A stretch of DNA of 51,179 bases, taken from Scytonematopsis contorta HA4267-MV1 (lineage in GTDB: Bacteria; Cyanobacteriota; Cyanobacteriia; Cyanobacteriales; Nostocaceae). A program made the translations under genes and the position numbers. The notes under the pieces were generated by a model, which made no database searches, was not told the origin of the DNA, and was given only the letters and a program-made list of their open reading frames with translations. Numbering within the stretch: position 1 is the stretch's first letter; each line of letters begins with the position of its first letter. The DNA is taken from positions 1 to 51,179 of the forward strand of contig JAHHIC010000049.1 in the NCBI GenBank assembly GCA_019359035.1. The letters are read 5' to 3'. Below, one piece after another: positions 1 to 8,287 of the stretch.

Positions 1-124
1 CTGAATGAAAGGTTGCCGATTGAAACTGCGGCTTGAATGCTGAGAGAATCCAGTTATAATAAGCTTTATAATCTAAACTAAACTGTTTAGTTTGCCCCTG
101 GTGACAGCTTCGCTATATTTGCCC

Positions 125-517
125 CTAATTAGTTTCTAAAAGTAAGGTGCTTGCTGCCACTAACCGACGCTCGATAATCCAATTATTAACGGTTTTTCCA
201 GTAAGTTTTCGCACTAAGTCAGTTAAGTAAGCAGAGGAATAGCCGACTGCTCGAGCTACTTCTTTTAGTTTAATATTTTTATGATAATTCAATTCAATGA
301 ACTCAAAAACCTCAGGTAATCGAGGAATAGATGGAAATATAGACTCAGTAGTCTTTAATTTTGTACTTTCGATGGTAGTAGAGAATTTTTCATGTGCTAG
401 CTGAACGCGAACAAGACCATTTTCCGTGCTAATAACATCAAATCCTGCTGTCTCCAAGCATTTCATTAATAGGTTTTTGGTTTCAGGATGTTCATCAATT
501 AATAAAATATTGCTCAT
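125..517 (-). pseudogene. Truncated AraC-type regulator (third copy)
   Basis: This is a broken relative of the two intact AraC-type regulators at 6808 and 14185. It keeps the same N-terminus (starting MSNILLIDEHPETKNLL), the linker and the first helix-turn-helix of the AraC domain. It then stops right after LLLETN, where the intact copies continue with about 45 more residues containing the second helix-turn-helix. The nucleotide match to the intact genes ends at about position 125 and unrelated sequence containing two TTTGCCCCT repeats (91-99 and 118-126) follows. The missing half suggests deletion or insertion at this breakpoint. It is probably non-functional in DNA binding, although a one-HTH product could still be made. 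Sure about homology, less sure about loss of function. Confidence 0.8.
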
Positions 518-694
518 ACTTTCTCCTACTATTTATTTTAATCCCTTCAATATGACAGAGTAAGCGCGCTCATTTTTTTGTCTATTGACTAAATTCTAGT
601 AGTGTGGTTTTACTATCAAATGGGCAAGAATCTGGGATGGCTCGACACAACAATCGCGCCAATTTATCATTATGCATTTGATAGCATCAAGCTT

Positions 695-810
695 TATATA
701 CAGCGGATTTCTGTTAAGCGCAGTATAAGCGGGCGGGCAAGGATGCCCACCCCACAAAAGCTTAGATATCAAATTGGTGTACCTCATTTACCTGCAAAGT
801 GCTGTATATA
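695..810. repeat. MITE-like element with GGGCGGGCAAGGATGCCC core
   Basis: A perfect 10-bp terminal inverted repeat (TATATACAGC / GCTGTATATA) bounds a 116-bp segment. It carries the central motif GGGCGGGCAAGGATGCCCAC, which recurs at 49813 and, inverted and slightly changed, at 51124. Open frames on both strands across it look like chance. No transposase is present, so this is at most a non-autonomous element. Confidence 0.55.
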
Positions 811-817
811 ATGGTGT

Positions 818-981
818 GATTCAAAGTACTTATAGTTGCTGAGAAAATCTACTTATGCACTTTTACTCAACCGCAATGAGTCTAAAAAGAATATTGGATG
901 CTTCCACAAAAAGAGTTGCCTTTTATATTCAATAAATTAGTGCATAAGTAGATTTTATAGAAACTATAAATACTTTGAATC
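818..981. mobile_element. 164-bp MITE-like inverted-repeat element
   Basis: The left arm (818-860) and the right arm (940-981) are inverted copies about 42 bp long, differing by a few bases and one indel. Both start with GATTCAAAGTA and end with AAAATCTACTTATGCAC. The centre (about 80 bp) shows no gene. The structure is that of a non-autonomous transposable element or a large cruciform. It sits just upstream of the CHAT-STAND-WD40 gene and could affect its expression. Confidence 0.65.
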
Positions 982-1094
982 AAATCTCAACTTATTTAAA
1001 GGAAAACATCTGAATGCGAAATTGCCTTTGAGTCAATGTAGCTATAGATATATACTTATGATGATTTGTGCATCACACAATTGTGGTATTGCCA

Positions 1095-4000
1095 ATGACA
1101 AAGTTAGTTGCCTTAAAGCTAGATGGCGATTTACAGCAGGGCGTACGGGTAACGCTTTCAATTGCTAATGAAGGTTTTAGCCCCCATAAAGAAGTCACTG
1201 GGAATCTACCACCAGTTACAGAATTACAAACCAAAATTGACCAGTGGCGGTCAAATTATCGTAGTTTGGGGAGTTCTACTCGCGCTCTCAAAGCGATAAA
1301 AGTTACTTACTCAGGTTCCATTACTGAGAAGTACGAAGACTGCAAAAAATCAGCGTCGGAGTTGCAAAAACGACTAAATAACTGGCTGCGTTCGGAGTCT
1401 TTTCGCCCCATCCGCGAGAGTTGGTTAAAGGAATTACAAGAAAAAGAATTGGTGCGCGTGTTAATTCGCACATCTAGTCAGCAGTTGCGACAAATACCTT
1501 GGCATCTTTGGGATTTGGTGGAAGAATATCCCAATGCGGAACTGGCTTTGAGTGCAACCGATTATCAAAAAACTATAACAGCGAAAACGCCTACCTCCAG
1601 AGATAAAGTCAAAATTCTGGCGATTTTGGGCAACAGCACTGGTATTGATGTGGAAACAGACCAAAGGTTGCTCAACAGTTTACCTGATGCCGATGTCACT
1701 TTTCTGGTGCAGCCCCAACGTCACGAAATCAACGATTCCTTGTGGGAGAGACCTTGGGATATCCTGTTTTTTGCAGGTCATAGCCAAACTGTGGGAGATA
1801 GTGGTCGAATATACATTAATCAAAACAAAGAAAGCTTAACTACCGATGACCTCAAATATGGCTTGAAAAAAGCTACCAGCAACGGCTTAGCTGTGGCGAT
1901 TTTCAATTCCTGTGATGGTTTGGGGTTAGCCTCCGAGTTAGAAGCGCTACAGATTCCCCAAATTATTGTCATGCGGGAACAAGTGCCAGATGAAGTGGCA
2001 CAGGTATTTTTAAAGCATTTTCTAGTCGCTTTTGCCAATGGTGGCAAGTCCTTATATCAAGCAGCGAAGGAAGCAAGGTTAAAGTTGCATGGTCTTGAGG
2101 ATAAATATCCCTGTGCCTCTTGGTTGCCAATGATTTGTCAAAATGTCGGTACAGCCCCACAAAGTTGGCTAGACTTAGGTCGTCGTCCCACCGAAATAAG
2201 TCCCTATCGCGGTTTGTTCGCTTTTCGGGAGGAGGATGCACAATTCTTTTTTGGACGGGAATCTTTCGCTGATATGTTGGTGGATGCGGTGCAAAATCAA
2301 CCCTTGGTTGCGGTCATTGGTTCTAGTGGCAGTGGTAAGTCTAGTGTGGTGTTCGCTGGTCTGGTGAAGCGTCTGCGGGATTCTGGAAACTGGCATATTA
2401 TTGACTTTCGACCTGGTTCTAGACCCTTATTTAATCTTGCAACTGCTCTTGCAACTGCCCTTGTTTCCCAAAAGGAACTCCATTTTAGTACAGCCCACCA
2501 TCAAAAAAAGTCCCAAATCATGCCACCCGTACTTAGTCGCACTGAACGCTTGCGGGAGATTAGAAATCTTGCTAGCGACCTGCAACAGTGTGATAATGGG
2601 TTGCGGGATGTCGTGGATAATATCCTCTTTGAAGACCCCAGCCAGCGTTTATTGCTAGTTGCCGACCAATTTGAAGAACTTTACACCCTTTGCCGAGACC
2701 CACAAGAGCGCAAAGCTTTCTTAGATAGATTATTGTCAGCAATTAATAATTGTCGTAATTTTACTTTTGTCATCACTCTCAGGGCAGATTTTTTGGGGCA
2801 AGCGTTGTCTTATCGTCCCTTTGCTGATGCGTTGCAGTATGCAGACTTAAAACTTGGTCCGATGACGGACGAGGAATTGCAAGCAGCGGTAGAAAAGCCT
2901 GCTAAGTTGCTGGGTGTAACAATTGAACAGGGGCTAGTGGAACGCATTCTTTCCACTGTGAGTGCTGAACCAGGGGATTTACCTTTACTGGAGTTTGCCT
3001 TAGCTAGGCTTTGGACAAAACAGCTTTCGGTCCAGTTGACCCATGCTGCTTACGATGAAATTGGGGGGGTGGAAGCAGCATTGGCTGGTTATGCTGACCA
3101 AGCATATAACCAGCTGAACTTCGAGGAAAAAGAAAGGACGCAGCGAATTTTTATCCAACTTGTGCATCCAGGAGAAGGAACGGAAGATATCCGCCGCGTA
3201 GCTACCCGCACTGAGGTGGGTGAGGAAAATTGGGATTTGGTAACCCGCTTGGCTAATGCCCGTTTAGTGGTGACGGGACGGGATGAGAAAACTGGTTTAG
3301 ATACGGTAGAGGTTGTTCATGAAGCCTTAATACGTAGTTGGGGAAAATTACATCAGTGGATGCAACTAGACCGGGACTTTCGCCACTGGCAAGAGCAGTT
3401 GCGGGCAGCAATGCGTACTTGGGAGGCTTGCGGCAATGATGAAGGGGCCTTGTTGCGAGGAAAGCCACTGGCAGATGCAGAATATTGGGAAAGACAACGT
3501 TTTTTAGAATTGAGTTCAGTAGAGAGAAGTTTTATTGGGCTAAGTGTGGAATTTCGGGAGCGTGAGAGTAGGAAGAAAAAGCGCGGGCGACAACTGACTA
3601 TTTTAGGACTGACGAGTGGTTTAGTGTTAGCTTTGATGCTGGCTGGAATAGCTTGGTGGCAAGGGCAGAATACTAATAAGAATGAAATCGAAGCTCTCAA
3701 TGCCACAACTGCAGCGCAGCTGATATCAAATCGGGATTTTGATGCACTAATCACAAGTTTAAAGACATCGAAAAAACTCAGTAATATCAGCCCTTTAGCA
3801 TTTATTCTTGACGAAAAAGCTCATACTCAAAAAGAAATTAGTGGTTTATTGCAAGAAGCGGTTTACAAAGTCAAAGAACGCAACAGATTAATAGGACATT
3901 CAGATGAAATCATAGATGTTACCTTTAGTCCTGATGGTAAAATAATTGCTACTACCAGTGGAGACACAACAGTTAAACTATGGAGTTTAGACGGGAGACA

Positions 4001-5708
4001 AATCACAACCCTAAAAGGACACACAGCTTTAGTTCACAGCGTTAGTTTTAGCCTCGACCAAAAAATAATTGCTACTGCGAGTTGGGACAAAACTATCAAA
4101 TTGTGGACAATCTCAGGTCAATTAATTACTACCATTAATGCCTATGAAAATCCAGTTTACAGTGTGACTTTTAGTCCTAAAAATCAAACATTTGCTACTG
4201 CTGATTATGGCGGAAATGTAAAAATTTGGAATCTAAATGGGAAGCAAATCAAAGCTTTTAAAGCACACAATCAGGCGATATATTGTGTCAACTTTAGCCC
4301 AGATAGTCAGACTCTTGCTACTGCTAGTGCTGATGGTACAGTAAAGCTTTGGAATATAAACGGTGAAGAATTACAAACATTTAAAGGGCATAAAGATTGG
4401 GTTTGGTACGTAAACTTTAGCCCGAATGGTAAGTTGATTGCCACTGCAAGCCAAGATGGTACAGCCAAGTTTTGGAATATTAACGGTAAAGAAATTAAAA
4501 GTTTAAATGACCACAAAGATTCAGTAACTAGTGTTAGTTTTAGCCACAATGGTGAAATGATTGCTACTACCAGTACTGATAAAACCGTAATTATTTGGAA
4601 TAAGAATGGTCAGAAACTGCAAACTCTTATCGGACATAAAAACTGGGTTTGGCGAGCTAGTTTTAGTCCTGACAATAAAATGATTGCGACTGCAAGTAAA
4701 GACAAAAGCGTCAAACTTTGGCAGATACAAGGTAAGAAGCTTCAAGTAATACCGGCACATCAAAGTGCTATTTATAGTATTGCTTCTAGTCCAGATGGTA
4801 AGCGAATTGCTACTGCTAGCGCCGATAAAACTGTCAAATTTTGGACCCCATCTGGTAAGTTAATTAGCATTTTACTAAAACATAATAGTCGTGTAAATGA
4901 TGTTAGTTTTGCTCCTAATGGACAGCAAATTGCTACGGCAACTGAAGACGGAACTGTGATTCTTTGGAATAACAAAGCTGAGAAAATTCGCACATTCAAA
5001 GGTCATGACGGTTTGATTTGGAGTGTTAAATTTAGCCCCGACAGTCAGAGTTTCGCTACTGCTAGCGCAGATAAAACTGTCAAGCTATGGAACAAATATG
5101 GCAAGTTAATCAAGAGTATTGACGGGCACAAAGACATAGTTAATAGTGTTGATTTTAGCCCAGATAGCAAAATGATTGCCACTGCAAGTTGGGACACAAA
5201 TGCCAAACTTTGGACACGAGAAGGTAAATTAATTAAAACTCTTTCCAGGCATCAAGATGGAGTTCATAGTATCAGCTTTAGTCCTAACGGCAAAATGATT
5301 GCTACTGCTAGCGAAGATAAAACTGTTATACTTTGGACAAATAAGGGTGAATTAATCACTACTTTGACAGGTCATGAAGCTGGAGTTTTTCGAGTCAGAT
5401 TTAGCCCAGATAGCAAGATGATAGCCACGGCTAGCAAGGACTATAATGTTAAGCTTTGGAGTATAGATGGCAAAAAGTTAAAAACTTATCAAGGACATAA
5501 TGATTCAGTTTTGAGCCTCAATTTTATTCCTAATAGTCATACCCTTGCTTCTGCTGATAATATGGGAAGATTAATTTTTTGGAATTTATATTTAGATTTT
5601 GAAGGATTACGAGCCTACGGCTGTCATTGGGTGCATGATTATTTAGAAAATAATCCCAATATTAGCAATCAAGATAAGAAAATCTGTGATGGAATGGCAA
5701 GGATGTGA
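1095..5708 (+). CDS. CHAT protease - STAND NTPase - WD40 repeat protein
   Basis: About 1537 residues if translation starts at ATG 1095 (an in-frame GTG lies at 1068). Domain order: an N-terminal CHAT caspase-like domain with the likely catalytic His in FFAGHS (about residue 228) and Cys in NSCDG (about 271); a STAND-type NTPase beginning PYRGLFAF with Walker A GSSGSGKSS (about 410) and Walker B LLLVADQFEEL; one predicted membrane helix near 835-857; then 14 WD40 repeats (about 930-1502), enough for two seven-bladed propellers. Known relatives are sensor-effector proteins in which the propeller senses and the NTPase oligomerises; cyanobacterial members are often linked to cell death or defence. 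The partner is unknown. The gene stands alone between a MITE and a convergent GH16-like gene. A decayed relative of its C-terminal part lies at 13.35-13.9 kb. Confidence 0.9.
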   Translation: MTKLVALKLDGDLQQGVRVTLSIANEGFSPHKEVTGNLPPVTELQTKIDQWRSNYRSLGSSTRALKAIKVTYSGSITEKYEDCKKSASELQKRLNNWLRSESFRPIRESWLKELQEKELVRVLIRTSSQQLRQIPWHLWDLVEEYPNAELALSATDYQKTITAKTPTSRDKVKILAILGNSTGIDVETDQRLLNSLPDADVTFLVQPQRHEINDSLWERPWDILFFAGHSQTVGDSGRIYINQNKESLTTDDLKYGLKKATSNGLAVAIFNSCDGLGLASELEALQIPQIIVMREQVPDEVAQVFLKHFLVAFANGGKSLYQAAKEARLKLHGLEDKYPCASWLPMICQNVGTAPQSWLDLGRRPTEISPYRGLFAFREEDAQFFFGRESFADMLVDAVQNQPLVAVIGSSGSGKSSVVFAGLVKRLRDSGNWHIIDFRPGSRPLFNLATALATALVSQKELHFSTAHHQKKSQIMPPVLSRTERLREIRNLASDLQQCDNGLRDVVDNILFEDPSQRLLLVADQFEELYTLCRDPQERKAFLDRLLSAINNCRNFTFVITLRADFLGQALSYRPFADALQYADLKLGPMTDEELQAAVEKPAKLLGVTIEQGLVERILSTVSAEPGDLPLLEFALARLWTKQLSVQLTHAAYDEIGGVEAALAGYADQAYNQLNFEEKERTQRIFIQLVHPGEGTEDIRRVATRTEVGEENWDLVTRLANARLVVTGRDEKTGLDTVEVVHEALIRSWGKLHQWMQLDRDFRHWQEQLRAAMRTWEACGNDEGALLRGKPLADAEYWERQRFLELSSVERSFIGLSVEFRERESRKKKRGRQLTILGLTSGLVLALMLAGIAWWQGQNTNKNEIEALNATTAAQLISNRDFDALITSLKTSKKLSNISPLAFILDEKAHTQKEISGLLQEAVYKVKERNRLIGHSDEIIDVTFSPDGKIIATTSGDTTVKLWSLDGRQITTLKGHTALVHSVSFSLDQKIIATASWDKTIKLWTISGQLITTINAYENPVYSVTFSPKNQTFATADYGGNVKIWNLNGKQIKAFKAHNQAIYCVNFSPDSQTLATASADGTVKLWNINGEELQTFKGHKDWVWYVNFSPNGKLIATASQDGTAKFWNINGKEIKSLNDHKDSVTSVSFSHNGEMIATTSTDKTVIIWNKNGQKLQTLIGHKNWVWRASFSPDNKMIATASKDKSVKLWQIQGKKLQVIPAHQSAIYSIASSPDGKRIATASADKTVKFWTPSGKLISILLKHNSRVNDVSFAPNGQQIATATEDGTVILWNNKAEKIRTFKGHDGLIWSVKFSPDSQSFATASADKTVKLWNKYGKLIKSIDGHKDIVNSVDFSPDSKMIATASWDTNAKLWTREGKLIKTLSRHQDGVHSISFSPNGKMIATASEDKTVILWTNKGELITTLTGHEAGVFRVRFSPDSKMIATASKDYNVKLWSIDGKKLKTYQGHNDSVLSLNFIPNSHTLASADNMGRLIFWNLYLDFEGLRAYGCHWVHDYLENNPNISNQDKKICDGMARM

Positions 5709-5826
5709 CGGGTTTTTTAATAAAGCATAAGGTTCATCCTTATTTACTGGTTTTATGGGTTCGGCTGTTCGCTCTGGTATCAGTAGTGTATTGCTTGCCC
5801 TTTACCAGATATACTATAACTTCCTA

Positions 5827-6507
5827 TTAGGAAGCTGGTATAAACTGAAAATTACTAATAATAACCTCTACTTCTTGTAAATCAGTTGGTGGCTGACCTT
5901 GAAACAGCCAAAGGTTCATATGTACTCTCAAAGGCTGCTGGGGAATCCTCTCAAGACTATCATCGGGCTGGTAAGACCAAGCGGCTATTTGATTTTCATT
6001 ATTGTTACTATGACCGTGAAGACTTTGAAATTCTACCTTTTTACTAGTCCAATCGAATCGATGTGTTGTGTAAGTTCCGTTCAGAGAAAAACTGAAGTTA
6101 TGCCAAGTTCTATCTAGTTCAGTAACACTAGGCCAAACAACAAAATTACCATTTGGATTCTCAGAACTGCTCCACCTTGCTATTTCAATATCTATTTCAT
6201 TTGTTTCTTCTTTATCTGGAGCCACAGATTCAGGAAAATTGAATAATCCCAATACGATATTTGGGTCAAACTGGTCTATGCGACCAATTACGTAAAATTG
6301 GTACTTTCCAAATCCCAAATTCATTGTTGTGTAAATTTCGGCACAGTACCATTTTCCATCTTGTTGAGTAATCTTGAGGTGTAAATAACCATCTTTGTCA
6401 ATCCAGACATTATCGCTGCTCCAATTGTTTGAACCAGGGTTACCTGTTCCATTACGTCTCACTTGCCACTCATAGCCTGAAAAATTAATAATTTTTGTGT
6501 CAGCCAT
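5827..6507 (-). CDS. GH16-like (concanavalin A-fold) protein
   Basis: 226 residues. The sequence NEIDIEIA at about residue 105 matches the ExDxE catalytic motif of glycoside hydrolase family 16, and the spacing of aromatic and beta-strand segments (GFGKYQFYV, FVVWPSV, THRFDW, PLRVHMNLW) fits the same jelly-roll fold. There is no signal peptide or membrane segment, so a cytoplasmic product or non-classical export is implied. Likely substrates are beta-glucans or similar polysaccharides, but this is inferred from family only. It is convergent with the CHAT gene and divergent from the AraC-type regulator at 6808. Confidence 0.7.
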   Translation of the reverse strand: MADTKIINFSGYEWQVRRNGTGNPGSNNWSSDNVWIDKDGYLHLKITQQDGKWYCAEIYTTMNLGFGKYQFYVIGRIDQFDPNIVLGLFNFPESVAPDKEETNEIDIEIARWSSSENPNGNFVVWPSVTELDRTWHNFSFSLNGTYTTHRFDWTSKKVEFQSLHGHSNNNENQIAAWSYQPDDSLERIPQQPLRVHMNLWLFQGQPPTDLQEVEVIISNFQFIPAS

Positions 6508-6604
6508 TTTTCTTTCTCTTGTGAATATTGGTGTAAAAAGCCTTATATATCTCCAGTAATTTTAACTCACATCTTGCACCAATAAAAATTGATGGAAATC
6601 AAGT

Positions 6605-6807
6605 AGGAAAAGTACCCATCAGGGTAATACTATCCCACTAAATTGTGTGTTAATGACGTTACTAAAAGCAACTTTGAAACTTTTGTTAAGTTTTGTTAAA
6701 AATAGTCATATTTCAGATAAAGAGGTTTTTTATTGACCGAGTAATGTGTAGAGCAACCTCGAATTTGTCCCATTATCCAACTTGTAATATCAATATTAGG
6801 AAAAACT
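6605..6807 (+). promoter_or_regulatory. Duplicated upstream region of AraC-type regulator, copy 1
   Basis: About 200 bp before the regulator at 6808 are closely similar to 13983-14184 before the second copy. Both contain two TTTTGTTAA boxes 10 bp apart (6681-6689 and 6691-6699), a candidate site for autoregulation or for a shared activator. The leader just before the start codon reads ATTAGGAAAAACT in both. Confidence 0.55.
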
Positions 6808-7326
6808 ATGAGTAATATTTTATTAATTGATGAACATCCTGAAACAAAAAACCTCTTAATGAAATGCTTAAAGACAGCAGGATTTGAGGTGAATATCACA
6901 GATAATGGTCTTGTCAATGTTCAGTTAGGACATCAGAAATTATCTACTACCACCGAAAATAAAAAATCAAATACTCAGAAATCCATATTTCCATCTATTC
7001 CCCGACTGCGTGAGGTTTTCGAGTTCATTGAATTGAATTATCATCAAAATATTAAACTAAAAGAAGTAGCTCAAGCTGTTGGTTATTCTTCAGCTTATTT
7101 GACCGACTTAGTGCGAAGACTGACCGGAAAAACTGTCAATAATTGGATTATTGAGCGCCGACTAGTAGCAGCAAGTAGCTTACTTTTAGAAACTAATTAC
7201 TCTGTTGAGCAGATTGCTTTAGATGTAGGCTATCAAAATATCAATCATTTTTACTGCCAGTTTCGTGATTACTATAAAAATACTCCGCGTACTTGGAGAG
7301 AATCACAGTGTTGTCAAGTAGCTTAG
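6808..7326 (+). CDS. AraC-family regulator with stub receiver domain, copy 1
   Basis: 172 residues. The first about 30 residues (ILLIDEHPETKNLLMKCL) look like the first strand and helix of a response-regulator receiver domain, including the acidic DE pair, but the rest of that domain, with the phospho-accepting Asp, is absent. After a Ser/Thr-rich linker comes a full AraC DNA-binding domain (about 67-165) with both helix-turn-helix motifs (KLKEVAQAVGYSSAYLTDLV and VEQIALDVGYQNINHFYCQF). It probably binds DNA without phosphorylation control. It lies directly upstream of the Nif11/LanM locus in the same orientation and is the natural candidate to control it. 362 bp of it are identical to the second copy. 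Confidence 0.88.
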   Translation: MSNILLIDEHPETKNLLMKCLKTAGFEVNITDNGLVNVQLGHQKLSTTTENKKSNTQKSIFPSIPRLREVFEFIELNYHQNIKLKEVAQAVGYSSAYLTDLVRRLTGKTVNNWIIERRLVAASSLLLETNYSVEQIALDVGYQNINHFYCQFRDYYKNTPRTWRESQCCQVA

Positions 7327-7454
7327 AACCAAACAGAAACAAGAAAATTTAAATAATAGTTATAATTAAGCAACGTACTACTATTTGAAAGTGAAATTAT
7401 CTCAATTAATAAGGCTAAATAAAGGAGATAAACCTGGTTATAAATTCTTGCAGT

Positions 7455-7497
7455 AGTGAGTAATTGTTTCGGCAGTTCCTCACTAATTCTTTTTTTA
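7455..7497 (+). terminator. Probable terminator after regulator copy 1
   Basis: AGTGAG (7455-7460) pairs with CTCACT (7479-7484) across an 18-base loop and is followed by a T-rich run (TTCTTTTTTTA). The stem is short, so this is tentative. A related sequence follows the second regulator copy. Confidence 0.4.
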
Positions 7498-7576
7498 TAA
7501 GCTTTTTCATATTCATCTATTTCTCCTGAATTAATCAAATACAGCTTATATAGAGAAAAAACTTATTACTACCTAC

Positions 7577-7627
7577 AAATAATTAATTATCGCTTCTATA
7601 AGTACCAAAAAATAGTTAATTATCAAA
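7577..7627 (+). promoter_or_regulatory. Shared RiPP upstream element, copy A
   Basis: Two TTAATTA boxes (7583-7589 and 7616-7622) lie 33 bp apart inside a stretch that aligns without gaps to copies at 14929 and 19401. About 29 of 38 bases match copy B from GCTT onward. It is located about 107 bp before the Nif11-type precursor start. It is probably a regulator binding site or promoter upstream region; the AraC-type proteins encoded nearby are the obvious candidates to bind it. Confidence 0.65.
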
Positions 7628-7733
7628 CCAATTAGAAAAGAATAGTATTGATATTAAGAAAGAGCAAAGGGGTTAGCAAAAAAGCTAAACCTTGCCTTTT
7701 CCAAAAAACTCTATTTATCAAAGGAAAAAAAAC

Positions 7734-8066
7734 ATGACTACTATCACTTTAAATCAAGCACAAAGCACAGCTAACACAAGCAACTTGGAACAGTTTTTCC
7801 AAGCAGTATTGAGCAACCAAGAACTACAAAACAAACTCAAAATAGCAACCGATTTGGAAAGTCTTTCCCAGATGGCACTTGAGTTTGGTCAAAAGTACGG
7901 CTACTACTTTACCATCGAGGAACTACAAGCCGCTACCGCAGTGGAAGCTGCAATAGGTAACTTGTGGCGGACTTTGGATGATTCACGGATGAGGAGTATT
8001 GATTTCGATGTGCCTTCCGCAGGTGGGAGCTATTCTACTTGCAGTAATTGCATAGGGCTTGATTAA
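7734..8066 (+). CDS. Nif11-leader lanthipeptide precursor
   Basis: 110 residues from ATG 7734, preceded by an AAAGGA ribosome site; an earlier in-frame start at 7692 is less likely. The segment LEQFFQAVLSNQELQNKL onward, with a following acidic helical stretch, is a Nif11-type leader as used by the prochlorosin and other cyanobacterial RiPP families. A double-glycine motif (SAGG) precedes the predicted 12-residue core SYSTCSNCIGLD, which has two Cys and four Ser/Thr, enough for at most two lanthionine rings. The adjacent LanM synthetase supports this. The leader is longer and more acidic just before the core (DDSRMRSIDFDVP) than a minimal leader. Cleavage site is predicted, not shown. Confidence 0.87.
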   Translation: MTTITLNQAQSTANTSNLEQFFQAVLSNQELQNKLKIATDLESLSQMALEFGQKYGYYFTIEELQAATAVEAAIGNLWRTLDDSRMRSIDFDVPSAGGSYSTCSNCIGLD

Positions 8067-8287
8067 GAAGGCAGAAGGCAGAAGGCAGAAGGAATCCCCA
8101 TAAATTTAGGGGAAATAACTGCGGTTGAACATTTCTGTTTGTTTTAGTTTTAGTCAATGATTTTCAGACCAGCCATTAGCTGGCTACCTTAGCAGTAATT
8201 GCTGGTCATTATTCTTTATCCAGATTTGTACTTTCTCCCTACCCTGTGCAGCAATATTTAACTACTTCAAGATGGAAATACAAATAA
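8067..8287 (+). terminator. Precursor-lanM gap with repeat and attenuator-like hairpin
   Basis: The gap starts with a 7-bp tandem repeat (GAAGGCA units, 8068-8090). A hairpin with stem GACCAGC (8167-8173) and GCTGGTC (8201-8207) follows, with a T-rich tail. Such a hairpin between a precursor gene and its enzyme often lowers expression of the enzyme relative to the peptide. Function inferred. Confidence 0.45.

Noticed and set aside
596-811. Open frames on both strands
   Set aside because: They lie across a MITE-like inverted-repeat element and have no recognisable protein features.
7323-7538. 71-codon minus-strand frame after regulator copy 1
   Set aside because: It covers a region conserved with the second locus where the frame is not kept; it also spans the likely terminator.
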